A DNA stretch of 62,000 nt, from assembly GCA_015680685.1 (NCBI GenBank), contig MNCI01020816.1:371754-433753 (forward strand), in the 5' to 3' direction. The notes beneath the pieces are model-generated. The model was not told where the DNA came from, ran no database searches, and saw only the letters and a program-made list of their open reading frames with translations. Shown in pieces: positions 19,041 through 29,328 of the stretch (its first letter is position 1; each line of letters starts with the position of its first letter). A program made the translations under genes and the position numbers. This DNA is from Gnetum montanum (lineage: Eukaryota; Streptophyta; Gnetopsida; Gnetales; Gnetaceae).

Positions 19041-19988
19041 ATGTCTCTCTCACAAAACAACAATAATGTAACATCTAGCTAGGAAATTCATTGGAGAACC
19101 AACAAAATTTATGATGAAAAAGAAGTTTGGAGTACGCAATCTTATGCAGGTGTTTCATATGTTCATGGACACCCCAACGATACCCAAGGACTCTTATCAT
19201 CCAACTTGGATACCTCTAGTGAGGATGGGACATCTCCTAGAATAAGGGGGCCTATAAGGCCTAGGACCTTCTCAATGGTTAGAAGAGTACATTAGGGGAT
19301 GATTAGGAGGCTTACAAAAGTGATGACAAGTCTTCCAGTTCCCTCTCTTCCTCTGCTCTTTCAACATCAGGTCATGACACAAATGACTATTCCTCAAGGG
19401 GTTAGCGTAAAAACAAAAATTGAACCCATAGGCAAAATTAAGAACGCCAATGTGAACATAGACAACATCGTCCTGACTCACAAACTTACAACCTATTTAG
19501 TGATGATAAACCCTTGCTGGCCACTAATAACAAAGGCTATTTAAATATCCTACAGGCATTACAAGGAAAGCCATCTTCCCAGGCTTGATTTAAACAACTT
19601 TTCCAAGTTCTCAAGAGGCTATGATTTAGATCCACAACACTATTTACAAGCCTTCTATGATGCCTATGCATGGAACAACATTGATAATGGGTGACAAAGA
19701 CTTAAGCTCTTTCCTATGACACTCATGGGTCAAGCAAAAGTATGGTATATGTCATTAAAGATAAAATCAATTTGTCATTGGCCCACAATGGTAGAACTCT
19801 TCAATGAAAGATATCAAACCTGTGAAAGAGTGTTAGCCTTGAGGAGACAAATCCAAAAGTGGAAACAAGGGCAACATGAACCTTTAGACATGGCCTTAGA
19901 AAGATATTACTCATTGTTAAACAACTACCCAGGCCATGGGTTCCCCAAGGAAAGACTAATGTATCACATCATGGATGGGCTCCGTAAT
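19041..19988 (+). pseudogene. gag of the outer LTR1 element, 5' part
   Basis: Translation from the ATG at 19041 (MSLSQNNN) gives a gag with several stops and shifts. The cleanest part is the retrotransposon gag (capsid) domain, 19716-19988: 'MTLMGQAKVWYMSLK' and 'WPTMVELFNERYQT', then 'ERYYSLLNNYPGHGF' and 'MDGLRN'. This follows the Athila-type pattern (W..L…W..L…F…R…). The frame runs straight into the inner element's LTR and resumes at 25934 with the expected continuation 'EIRETLGMYAQ'. The protein would form virus-like particles. With its stops this copy is dead. Confidence 0.8.
19984..19988 (+). other. Left target-site duplication GTAAT of the inner element
   Basis: GTAAT precedes the inner element's TGATGAG terminus. 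The same five bases follow its other terminus at 25929-25933. Confidence 0.93.
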
Positions 19989-20801
19989 TGATGAGTGGCG
20001 AGGTACCCCTACACTCAACCATACGAATACGAGCGTTTCATGCACGATCTGGTTGAACTCCGCAAATGGACTAGTTGTGGTATCTAGATAGTTACTCATA
20101 GGTCGTAGTTCGCTGTCCTCCCAAACTTACTTGTATTGTCATGGTTGTATGGTTAAGTAAGCTTGAGGTATATGATTTTTATATCTTTTATCTTTTTAAT
20201 GTCTTATGCTAATTGGGGAATGTAAGGAGAACTAAGTGACTAACTTACATTAACTATTTACTAACTAAGTTCTAATTGTTCCTAACACTAGTATCCATTC
20301 CCACTTGCTGCACACATCTTTAACCAGTGCAACACTGTTGGGATTACCAAACACTAATTGTTACTGGGTTACCAAGCGCTGCACACATGCTCGAAGCGGT
20401 TGTACTAAGTGCACTTAACTAGGAGAGTCAAGGGTTGAGAGAGATTAATTAACTAAGAAAGCATTTAAACATTTAACAATAATTAATTACTATTTAGCTT
20501 AGTCCATATGCTGTAAGGTTTATCATAAAGTTTGTCTTTATTGCCATACACAAATGTGTGCTTAGGTACAATTTGCTCGAATAAAGATCTGTTCACTTTA
20601 AGACTCCTACTATGGGCACATGGAAATTATTCTAACTCTGGAATGGTAAAACTGCAAGAGTTTAGCTAAGGGTCTAAGTCTAAGTTCTTAAAATAGGGAA
20701 AGCCACCTATTATTTATATACATTACAACAGGCCACGATATCGCGGAGGCGGATGCGATATCACATACGCAATATCACATACGCGATATCGCAGCTCATC
20801 A
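19989..20801 (-). repeat. 3' LTR of the inner LTR1 element
   Basis: 813 bp, TGATGAG at 19989 and CTCATCA at 20795-20801. The U3 end (right side, about 20733-20793) has four GATATC/AATATC cores in palindromic context GCGATATCGC, directly upstream of the TATA box. It resembles the 5' LTR closely except for a ~45-bp block at about 20062-20110, which matches the outer element's LTR instead. Confidence 0.93.
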
Positions 20802-20812
20802 TACCCCCATGA
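20802..20812 (-). other. Polypurine tract of the inner element
   Basis: On the minus strand CATGGGGGTA ends exactly at the 3' LTR's TGATGAG. This primes plus-strand DNA synthesis in LTR elements. The same word, GTCATGGGGG, occurs near 28991 in the outer element. Confidence 0.8.
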
Positions 20813-21004
20813 CTGAATAAAAACTCGTCCTTGAGTTCCTTACAAAATATTGGAAAGGTATGGGATTATTGACTTGAATGATACTAATGGTGAATGGGGT
20901 GACATGAAAACGGATCATCATTACAATACATGGCAACAATAGTGTTCATGACCATAAGAGTGAACACTATGTACATTTGACATCCAGTCTTATTTGGTAG
21001 TTGG

Positions 21005-21051
<47 letters not shown>

Positions 21052-22767
21052 GTGTTGCTGCCGATACCAAGATTGCACCTTCCATTGTCCATCCATAACC
21101 GTGCCATCGATCTTGTTCCTTGCATAACTGCTCCAGCACCAGTCCATTTCAAGTGTTCCCTCCAGATCCAATCCATTAGTGTATGATTGCCATCTGCACA
21201 CACAACACAATTTTATATTAGCAAGGATGAATGAATCACAATGCAGTTGATACCTTGCCTCAGTGTAAGGTCCATTAGTTGAGTTGTGATATGGCTAATG
21301 TGGATTTTGGAGATATAACACTGGTGACTACCCAAGATGTAGGGGTTAAGAGAAAATTGAAAAAATTGGGCTAGGACCCCCATGACTAAGAGAGAATCTC
21401 TGGTAGTGATAGAATGGAAAAAGATAAGGAATAAGAAAGACAGAAAAAAAGAAACAATGGTAACGCCAATGAAATGGATGTCAGAGATGGAAATGAACAA
21501 AATAAATGTTGATTATGGAAATGTTTAAGGGAAAGAAATTAACTAATGCACCAAATAGGAATGCCAGTGGGTTCTCCCCAAAGCAGGCTCATGCCCTTAA
21601 TGCCCTGGTAGTCCCACATTCAAAGAGTTCGTAAGCTCTAAAAATTCCATTTGAAAGCAAGAGTTAAAGTCTTAACCACAAGAATTTACCAAAACAATGC
21701 ATCAACCAAAATATGGACTATTGATACAACTGGAAATGAGGTGAAAAATGGAGAAAGAAGGATGGAAAGAAGAGAATGGAATGGAGTCTCAAGAATAAGG
21801 TGGTGTACAACCCCTTGTGTATTAATGGTTAATGTGACTTCATAGATCTCATTTCAAATCTAGCCTCAAACAATCCACATCCAGTGACTTCGCATTAATA
21901 CACTTGGCCAATTCATCCACTTGAAGTAACGAGAATGCTTTCGCTAAAAATTCACCACCATTTTGATGAAATGAGAAAGGAGAAAGTAAGAAGCAAGAAA
22001 GAGCCTTAGTTAGAGGGAACATGTTTGTTTAGTTCCATAACCAGTGCTTGTAGCCCAAATGATTATTTCGTCTAAGGGGTGTGCTTTGAATTCTCACTTT
22101 TCTCTCTTCTTTTTTCTTCTCTATTTTCTTTTTTTTTATTTTTATTTTTTTACGTGAGAACCACACCATGCAAAGACTTGTTATTTTTATTAGCTCAGCT
22201 TCCTGATAATGGAGCAACATCGGAATGGTAAGGAAAACCCAAGAAAAAAACATCCAAGCACCCAAAAGAATGGCTAGCACAAATGTATCAAATCCCCTCA
22301 AAGTCACACCTGTTTCAATCCTTGAGTCCTTCTGTAGTTTGAGAAATGCCTAGTTAAAAATTCGTTGATAGTTCTATTATTAAGAAAAGGAATGTACATT
22401 TCCAAGCCAAGAGAGAGACCATATAAATTTATGAATGCATGGATGACATGGACTCATTGCCTATTATATCAAAAGAACCATACCTTAGTATCAACATTAT
22501 AACTCAAAGGTAAAAACCAAACATTAGCAATCAATGGAATACAGTTCATACCACCATTCGGAGCACTTATTAGGTGATGAACTTAACAAAATAAACAACA
22601 CACAAAGAAATGAAAGAGTATAAATGATGTTACAAAACAAAAACAAGAAAAGTTAAAGAAATTTGTAAAACAAAAATGTGTAAAAGAAAAACTTAAAAGA
22701 CAAAAAGATAAAACAATAAATTAAAAGATGAAAAAGTGGAAAACAAAAAGTTGAAAAATTAAAGAAA
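20813..22767 (-). other. Noncoding 3' internal region of the inner element, with (GA)n microsatellite
   Basis: No protein domain is found in either direction. It contains a GA microsatellite at 21005-21048 (18 uninterrupted AG units from 21011) and, next to the gap, a tract rich in A on the plus strand (22625-22767), which corresponds to the T-rich tract at 27355-27435 in the outer copy. The pol genes expected here in an autonomous element are absent. Confidence 0.7.
21005..21048 (+). repeat. (GA)n microsatellite
   Basis: A run of GA/AG dinucleotides, preceded by 'gggagaga'. Reading frames with Ser-Leu or Arg-Glu repeats here are artefacts of the repeat. Confidence 0.95.
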
Positions 22768-22962
22768 NNNNNNNNNNNNNNNNNNNNNNNNNNNNNNNNN
22801 NNNNNNNNNNNNNNNNNNNNNNNNNNNNNNNNNNNNNNNNNNNNNNNNNNNNNNNNNNNNNNNNNNNNNNNNNNNNNNNNNNNNNNNNNNNNNNNNNNNN
22901 NNNNNNNNNNNNNNNNNNNNNNNNNNNNNNNNNNNNNNNNNNNNNNNNNNNNNNNNNNNNNN
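22768..22962. other. Assembly gap (195 N)
   Basis: Unknown bases between the A-rich tract and the 3' end of the inner element's gag. The outer copy has here the end of its proline-rich gag, a GC hairpin (27318-27335) and the T-rich tract, which suggests what is missing. Confidence 0.99.
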
Positions 22963-23071
22963 GCCTTGATAAGGTAACATGAGGCTTTGGGTTTGAAGAG
23001 GAAGATGCACCACAATGTTGGATTTGTGCTGAGTTGGTAGATGTAGTGGTTTCTGAACTGTGGTGTCCCTT

Positions 23072-24973
23072 TCAACGGTCATGTCTAAAGAAGGGACGCC
23101 TTCGATGTTGTGAAGGACCTCCATTGGTGTTGATAGTAGCAACACAAGTAACGTTTGTGGGTTGGTGCTGTGGTGCAAAATATTTTGGCATAACTAGCAG
23201 TGATGTAGGAGGGGGTGAAGTATGAGAATATTGAGGTTGAAGAGAAGTGTAAGGCACATGAGGTGGTGATCTTGTTGGAGAGGACATGGGTGGATAGTAC
23301 TCGGGAGAATGATAACGATGAGGTGAGGTAGAGGATATTGATCTTGTTGGAGAAATAGGGTGTTGAACATAATAAGCATTTGGTGTTGGGACATATGAAG
23401 GGTATGGTCTAGTTGGCAGTGGCCTCCCCCACGACTGAGGTTTTTGCCACTGTGGTTGAACCTGATATTTCTGTACGAAATCTAGATGTAACATTCCTCC
23501 CCAATGCTCATGTAAATGTGACAAAACTGGACATTGGCCTTTGGGGTGATCGTACAGACAGACATTACATTGATATGTGAAATTAGCAGTTGAGTTCTTA
23601 TTCTTATTATCTTCTACCCTTTGTTTCGATTGTTGCGTGGTGTCCTCTCCTGTTTCTCAATTTGGAATAGTTCTTTCTCTAATAATATTTGCATATTCTC
23701 CACATCTTTCATGTACCCGGTCCATCATCTTATTGATATTTGCCTCAATTTCATCTAGTGATTGTAGGATTGGCAAATATGATTCCACTTCCTTAAAGTG
23801 AGTGGATTTCTCCTCTTCATGATCACGAACCCTTGTTAAGTTGAGATTTTGGTCTTGTTGAGAACTTTCAACATTCTCCCATTTGGCTAGTTCTTCTTCT
23901 TCTTTTGCCACCTGCTTAATAAGCTCTTGGAGTTGATGGGTTCGTAGCTCATATAGTTGACCTTGGGCATACATCCCTAGGGTCTCCCTTGTTTCATTAC
24001 GGAGTCCATCTATGATATGGTACATTAGCCTCTCCTCAGAGAACCTATGGCCTGGGAAATTGTTTAATAGTGCATAATATCTTTCTAAGGTCATTTCCAA
24101 GGGTTCATGTTGCGCTTGTTTCCATTCTTGGATTTGTCTCCTCAAGGTTGACACTCTTGCATAGGTTTGATATCTTTCATTGAAAAGTTCTACCATTGTT
24201 GGCCAACGTCGAATTGATTTTGGTTTTAATGACCTATACCATACTTTTGCTTGGCCAATGAGTGTAAGAGGAAAGAGCTTATGTTTTTTCCAACCATTAT
24301 CAATATTGTTCCATGTACAAGCATCGTAGAAGGCTTGTAAATGATGTTGCAGATCTAAATCATAGCCTCTTGAAAACTTGGGAAAGTTGTTTAAATCAAG
24401 CCTAGGTAGACAACTTTCTTTGCGATGCTTGTAGGATATTCAAATAGCCTCATGTATAGGAATTAGGCTCTTAGTGGCTAGCAGGGGTTCATCGTCACTA
24501 ACTAGGTTGTGAGTTTGTAAGTTGGGATGGTGTTGCCCCTGTTCATGTTGGCGCTATTCATGTTGGCATTCTTGATTTTCTTTGTGAGCTCAGTTTTTAG
24601 TTCTATGCCGATCCCTTGAAAGATAGTCATTCGTGTCACAATCTGACATTGAATTAGTAGAGGAAGAGAAGGAACTGTAAAACTCATTATGACTTTTGTA
24701 AGTCTTCCAATCATCCCCAAGTAAGTTCTTGTTAGTTATTAAGAAGGTCCTAGGCCTTTCAGGCCTCCTTGTTCTATGGGATGTCTCATCCTCACTAGAG
24801 GTGTCAGAGTTGGATGATGAGAGTTTTTGAGTATCGTTAGGGTGTTCATAAATGTAGGGGACTCCTGCATAAGGTTGAGTACTCTAGATTTCATCTTCAT
24901 CATCAATTCTATTGGTTCTCCAATGAATTGACTCATTAGTGGTTGCAGGATCATAGTCTTGTGAGAGAGACAT
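23072..24973 (-). pseudogene. gag polyprotein of the inner LTR1 element
   Basis: Read on the minus strand from an ATG at 24973 (MSLSQDYD). Parts in order are a variable N-terminus with a few stops, a retrotransposon gag (capsid) domain (about 24400-23990; 'WPTMVELFNERYQT', 'ERYYALLNNFPGHRF', 'DGLRNETRETLGMYAQGQLY'), a charged helical linker (to 23657), a zinc-knuckle-like CNVCLYDHPKGQC (23531-23569) and a Pro/Ser/Tyr-rich tail (23524-23072) with many SPP/YP motifs. The longest open piece is 179 codons (23657-24196). The knuckle has three residues between the second Cys and His where the usual CCHC box has four. The gag would package element RNA. With in-frame stops, this copy is inactive or uses parasitised proteins. 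Confidence 0.85.
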
Positions 24974-25095
24974 TGTTGTGAAATTGTGTGTGAATTTGTA
25001 TGTGACTTTTTGTAATTATTTCTCCCTAAAAGATATATCGTTAATTCCTATACAACAACCTTGTATGATATAACTAATCTAGAGAACTAGCACTA

Positions 25096-25113
25096 TCCCT
25101 GGCAATGGCACCA
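25096..25113 (-). other. Primer-binding site, tRNA-Asp type
   Basis: The minus strand reads TGGTGCCATTGCCAGGGA, one base inside the 5' LTR. It matches the tRNA-Asp-type site of Athila-like elements better than the outer copy does. Confidence 0.8.
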
Positions 25114-25114
25114 A

Positions 25115-25928
25115 TGATGAGTGGCGAGGTACCCCTACACTCAACCATACGAATACAAGTGTCTCACATGCCATCTGGTCGAACTCCAAGGACTAAGTGC
25201 TTACGCGCCTTAATGGAACACTTAAGGTTAATCAATCGCTGTCTTCCCAAACTTACTTGTATTGTCACGGTTGTATGGTTAAGTAAGCTTGAGGTATATG
25301 ATTTTTATATCTTTTATCTTTTTAATGTCTTATGCTAATCGAGGAAGGTAAAGAGAACTAAGTGACTAACTTACATTAACTATTTACTAACTAAGTTCTA
25401 ATTGTTCCTAACACTAGTATCCATTTGGCACTTGCCGCACACATTTTTAACTAGTGCAACACTGTTGGGATTACCAAACGCTAATTGTTACTAGGTTACC
25501 AAGCGCTGCACACATGCTCGAAGCGGTTGTACTAAGTGCACTTAACTAGGAGAGTCAAGGGTTGAGAGAGATTAATTAACTAGGAAAACATTTAAACATT
25601 TAACAATAATTAATTACTATTTAGCTTAGTCCATATGATACAAGGTTTATCATAAAGTTCGTCTTTATTGCCGTACACAAATGTGTGCTCAGGTACAATT
25701 TTCTCGAATAAAGATCCATTCACTTTAAGACTCCTACTGCGGGCACATGGAAATTATTCTAACTCTGGAATGGTAAAACTGCAAGAGTTTAGCTAAGGGT
25801 CTAAGTCTAAGTGCTTAAAACAAGGAAAACCACCTCTTATTTATAGACATTGCGGCAGGCCACAATATCGCAAACACAATATCGTGGGGGTGGACACAAT
25901 ATCGTGGATGCGATATCATGGCTCATTA
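25115..25928 (-). repeat. 5' LTR of the inner LTR1 element
   Basis: 814 bp from TGATGAG (25115) to CTCATTA (25928), where the last motif has one change from CTCATCA. GATATC-like cores lie at 25866, 25882, 25902 and 25914. In the block at about 25187-25232 it carries the '..ctaagtgc..aacacttaaggttaatc' version seen in copies A and C, unlike its partner LTR. Confidence 0.93.
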
Positions 25929-25933
25929 GTAAT
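25929..25933 (+). other. Right target-site duplication GTAAT of the inner element
   Basis: GTAAT identical to 19984-19988. Removing the element and one GTAAT restores the outer gag reading. Confidence 0.93.
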
Positions 25934-27268
25934 GAAATAAGGGAAACCCTAGGGATGTATGCCCAAAGTCAACTATATGAACTACGAATCCAACCAATTC
26001 CAAGAGCTTATTAAGCGAGTAGCAAAAGAAAAAGGAGAAATAGCCAAATGGGAGAATGTTGAAAAATCTCAACAAGACCAAACTATTAAAGTAACAAAGG
26101 TTCATAATCATGAAGAGGAGAAATCAACTCACCTTGAGGAGGTGGAACCATATCCATCTTTGCCAATACTAAAATCACTAGATGAAATCAAGGTAAAGAT
26201 CAATAAGATGATGGAATGGGTACATGAAAAATGCAAAGAATATGCAAACATTATTAGGGTTAGAACCATGCAAGATCACTATGGGAACTAGAACAAATAG
26301 AGGATGCCAAATCGAGAAACAAGATAGAATACCATTTGACAATTAGAAAAAAATATTGAAGCAAATAAGGATAGGGGGCCAACTACAAATCAGATGTATC
26401 AATGCAATGTTTGCCTATATGATCACCCCAAAGGCCAATGCCCAATCTTGTCAAATCTACATGAGCATTGGGGAAGAATGCTACATCCAGATTTTGTATA
26501 GAAGTACTATGTTCAACCACAGTGGAAAAATGCCCAGTTGTGGGGGAGACCATCTTCAAATTGGCCTGACCCTTCGTATGCCCTGACACTAAGTGCTTAT
26601 TATGTTTAGCACCTTCTTTCTCCAATTGGATCAACATCTTTTGCTTCACCTCATCATTATCATTCTTCTGAGTATCATCAACCCATGTCCTCTCCCATGG
26701 TATCACCACCTCATGTTCCTTACATTACTCCTTGCCCTCAATATTCTCATCCTTCACCTCCTTCTACATCGCCACCAGTTGTACTAGAAGGTTTTTCTCC
26801 ACAACACCAACCAACAAACATTACTTGTGCTGCTACTATCAACAAACAGTGGGAGTTCTCCACAACGTCAAAGTGTCCTTTCTTTAAGCATGGCTGTAGA
26901 AAGAGACAACATGTTTTCAAACCCACTACATCCTCCAAATTAACATAAGCCTAACACTATGATGCACCTTCTTCTTCAAACTCAACGTCTCCTGTTACCT
27001 TATCTAGGTCACTAATTAATGCTCTAACAACCATGTAGCCTAATGAATATAATAGCGTGGGGAGACATATCAATCCTTGCATATCATCTTATGGTCATGG
27101 GTGCCATAGTGGGTTAGCTCCTTATCACATGACCACATCTTATAATCTACCCCACCATGCCTACTTTAATCAAGTGTGTGAATCCCAATTTGGGTACATT
27201 CCTACCACCACACCAAAAGACATCCAGTGGTTTGGATATGATTGGCCCCAATATTTCCAACATGCATA
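25934..27268 (+). pseudogene. gag of the outer LTR1 element, 3' part
   Basis: Continues the capsid region with 'EIRETLGMYAQSQLYELR', then one extra base shifts the frame relative to the inner copy. The linker resumes at about 25995 ('QELIKRVAKEKGEIAKWENV' to 26291). A zinc-knuckle-like CNVCLYDHPKGQC lies at 26403-26441 and a Pro/Ser/His-rich tail at 26490-27268 is broken by frameshifts. The conserved knuckle and the linker show that the two copies share one gag type. Confidence 0.78.
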
Positions 27269-28718
27269 GATCCAAATTTTCTATTTATTAATTCTTGCCA
27301 TGATTAAAGGTTCAGTCATGGGGGACACCCCCCATTCTAACAAGTAGAATTAGTAAATGTTTTTCTTTTTCTTTGGTCTTACAATTTTTTGTTTTCTAAT
27401 TTTTCATTTTTCAATTTGTCATTTTATCTTTTTGTGGGTAATCTCATTTGTGAATAAAATACTCATGTAACCCATTGGTTGAGGTGTTGTTCTATGCTAT
27501 CAAGTCACAAGTGACTAATTATTTGGATAGTAAGCCCACAACATCCACCCACCCATTTTATTAATAAGAGGTTCTACTCTAGGTATGATGATATTTTTAT
27601 CATCATTAAAACTTAAAGTAACTTTGTACTCATTATGCCTAGAGCGAAGAGTGACAAACTTAGAGGGAATGACAAGGGTGTGACATCAAGGGGACTTGCG
27701 AATTCTCTTTGGTGACATCTGTATGTGCTATCATGTAGCTTTGTTATACTAAGCTCCTTGTAAATCTAATGAACAATGGAAGTAAGAGTTGTAATAAAGG
27801 CACTCAATAAAGGAACTCAACATTGTTCCAGAGGTCCACTGGAAAGACATGCATCCATGCCTAAAGGTTGGAGGCTTCTTCGGATTACCTTTGGAAAAGA
27901 AAAGGTGCCAAAGTGGCTAAAAGAAGAAAAATTGAAAAGAAAAGATCAAGAAAAATGTGCCATAGAAAAATTCAAATCACTCCTCCCTTGCACACAACAC
28001 CAAGTGATTGTACACCTTGCTCTTGTGATGCTCTTATGGTTGTCTATCATTGGGATGAAACAATGCGATATCACTAATTAGAGGTATGAACTTGGTTTTG
28101 ATCTTGGAGAGAAAGCCTAATGGTACCTTAATCATGCCCAACACTTTGGATTCATTGTGCCCAAGGTAAGTTAACTCACATCTTGATCTCTACAATCCCT
28201 TCTGCAATTCCTCTCATCTCATGGTCCAAGTATTTCTAACTTGTGTCTTGTGTGGCATGGAATTCATACCTCATCACGACAATATTTAACATGTGTGTGT
28301 TTTGTTGCATAGGTGTAGATTGCATTTAACCCTTCTAGTGCCTACGGACATTTTAAGGTTTGGTTACGCAAGGGCATTATAGGTTAGGACCAACTTTGGG
28401 GAGGACCCACTTGCATGACTTTTGTAATTTGTACTTTTTGCACCACCACCACATCATTTTATACCCTCTGAGTATTATATTGTCGAATCTATTCTTTTCT
28501 TTGTTATTATTTTAACCAAATGTTCCTTTGCACCACTACATGTCCTTTTTCCTCACCCTATTCAATAACTTCATTGCATAATTCCACTTCATTACACTTT
28601 TGGTGCCTTAATGTCCACTTAACATCACTCTAGATCTTTCAAATCTACCTCCCATCCTTCATTTGTGATCGTGAAAACTTGAAAATTTATCAATTTTACT
28701 AAGTACCCTATTTTGGAA
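27269..28718 (+). other. Noncoding internal region of the outer element
   Basis: No pol domains on either strand. It contains a GC hairpin at 27318-27335 (ATGGGGG / CCCCCAT) and a T-rich tract at 27355-27435. A lysine-rich frame at 27776-28081 has no recognisable domain and is judged noncoding. Confidence 0.6.
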
Positions 28719-28800
28719 GGGATGCGATATCAGGTACTTGATATCGGGTTTGACGTGATATCAGGTCCATGCTATCGCGTACGTGATATTGCATCAACAA
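28719..28800 (+). repeat. GATATC palindrome array outside an LTR
   Basis: Five GATATC-like cores (GCGATATCAGG, TGATATCGGG, TGATATCAGG, GCTATCGCG, TGATATTGC) lie in ~80 bp and resemble the U3 arrays of LTR1. They are followed by ACATATATATATGTG, itself a palindrome. The rest of an LTR1 does not follow, so the array stands alone near the 3' end of the outer element. Confidence 0.7.
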
Positions 28801-29010
28801 AACATATATATATGTGTCTCCCCACATGCGTAAAAGTCATTTTCAATTGTTCATGCGAGGGGAGTTGTTGCAATGTTCTTTCACAATTTTTCATGCTTTG
28901 CGCGCCTACCATTTAACCGTTAATATTTCACTCGTTAACGTGCCAATTTTATTTCAATCGAACCTACTTAAACCTAGGGTGTTTAACTTAGTCATGGGGG
29001 AGGGGTATGG

Positions 29011-29328
29011 TAGAATTCATGCATAACTTTTTTAAAATTCGGTATCACCCAAAGGATATCATAGAGGTAAGCAATATTAAGAAATGTTAAGAACTCATGC
29101 CAAACTAATTTTCTTCCATCACCCAAATCATGTAAATTATTGTTGGAGTTACCTTATCAAATTGGACCCGACATTAAAACTTTTACTAGAATTCCTTGAA
29201 AAATTTCTAGCTTTGAAATCACACTAAGCCATTAAATTTCAAAATTCATTGAAAGAAATGAGTAAGGTATAAAATAATCAAACTTTGTTAAATAACCTTA
29301 CTAACAATTGATCTTAGTGTGATTACAA
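29011..29328. other. Junction region, nothing recognised
   Basis: This stretch lies between the outer element's polypurine tract and the next plus-strand ORF. The expected 3' LTR1 is not visible. It may be the leader of the element that carries the following ORF. Confidence 0.35.

Larger units (their letters stand above)
19989..25928 (-). mobile_element. Inner LTR1 retrotransposon (Athila-like, gag only), 5.94 kb, complete with target duplication
   Basis: A minus-strand element: 5' LTR 25115-25928, primer site 25096-25113, gag 24973 down to about 23072, a T-rich (sense) tract, an assembly gap, a noncoding 3' part, polypurine tract at 20802-20812 and 3' LTR 19989-20801. Both ends are flanked by GTAAT (19984-19988 and 25929-25933). 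It is inserted in opposite orientation in the gag of another member of its own family. No pol domain is present in the ~2 kb between gag and the 3' LTR, apart from the unknown 195-bp gap, which is too small to hold pol. It therefore fits the class of gag-only non-autonomous elements (TR-GAG). Confidence 0.93.
18079..29010 (+). mobile_element. Outer LTR1 retrotransposon (Athila-like, gag only), split by a nested element
   Basis: Plus-strand Ty3/gypsy-type element: 5' LTR (18079-18907), tRNA-Asp-type primer site (18909-18926), gag starting at 19041, interrupted at 19988 by the inverted inner element (19989-25928 plus duplicated GTAAT), and gag resuming at 25934. A polypurine-like 'gtcatgggggaggggtatgg' at about 28991-29010 matches the inner element's tract and gives an internal region of ~4.1 kb without the insert, close to the inner element's 4.3 kb. 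No protease, reverse transcriptase, RNase H or integrase was found. The expected 3' LTR after 29010 is absent or unrecognisable, so no target duplication can be checked. Confidence 0.8.

Noticed and set aside
20884-21210. Frames with Ser-Leu or Arg-Glu repeats
   Set aside because: Produced by the (GA)n microsatellite at 21005-21048.
22653-23178. Two frames of ~140 codons with long unknown segments
   Set aside because: They run through the 195-N assembly gap and are artefacts, apart from the real gag tail that ends near 23072.
27776-28081. 101-codon Lys-rich frame as host gene
   Set aside because: It lies in the internal region of the outer LTR1 element, has no domain and no homologue in the inner copy that could be seen.
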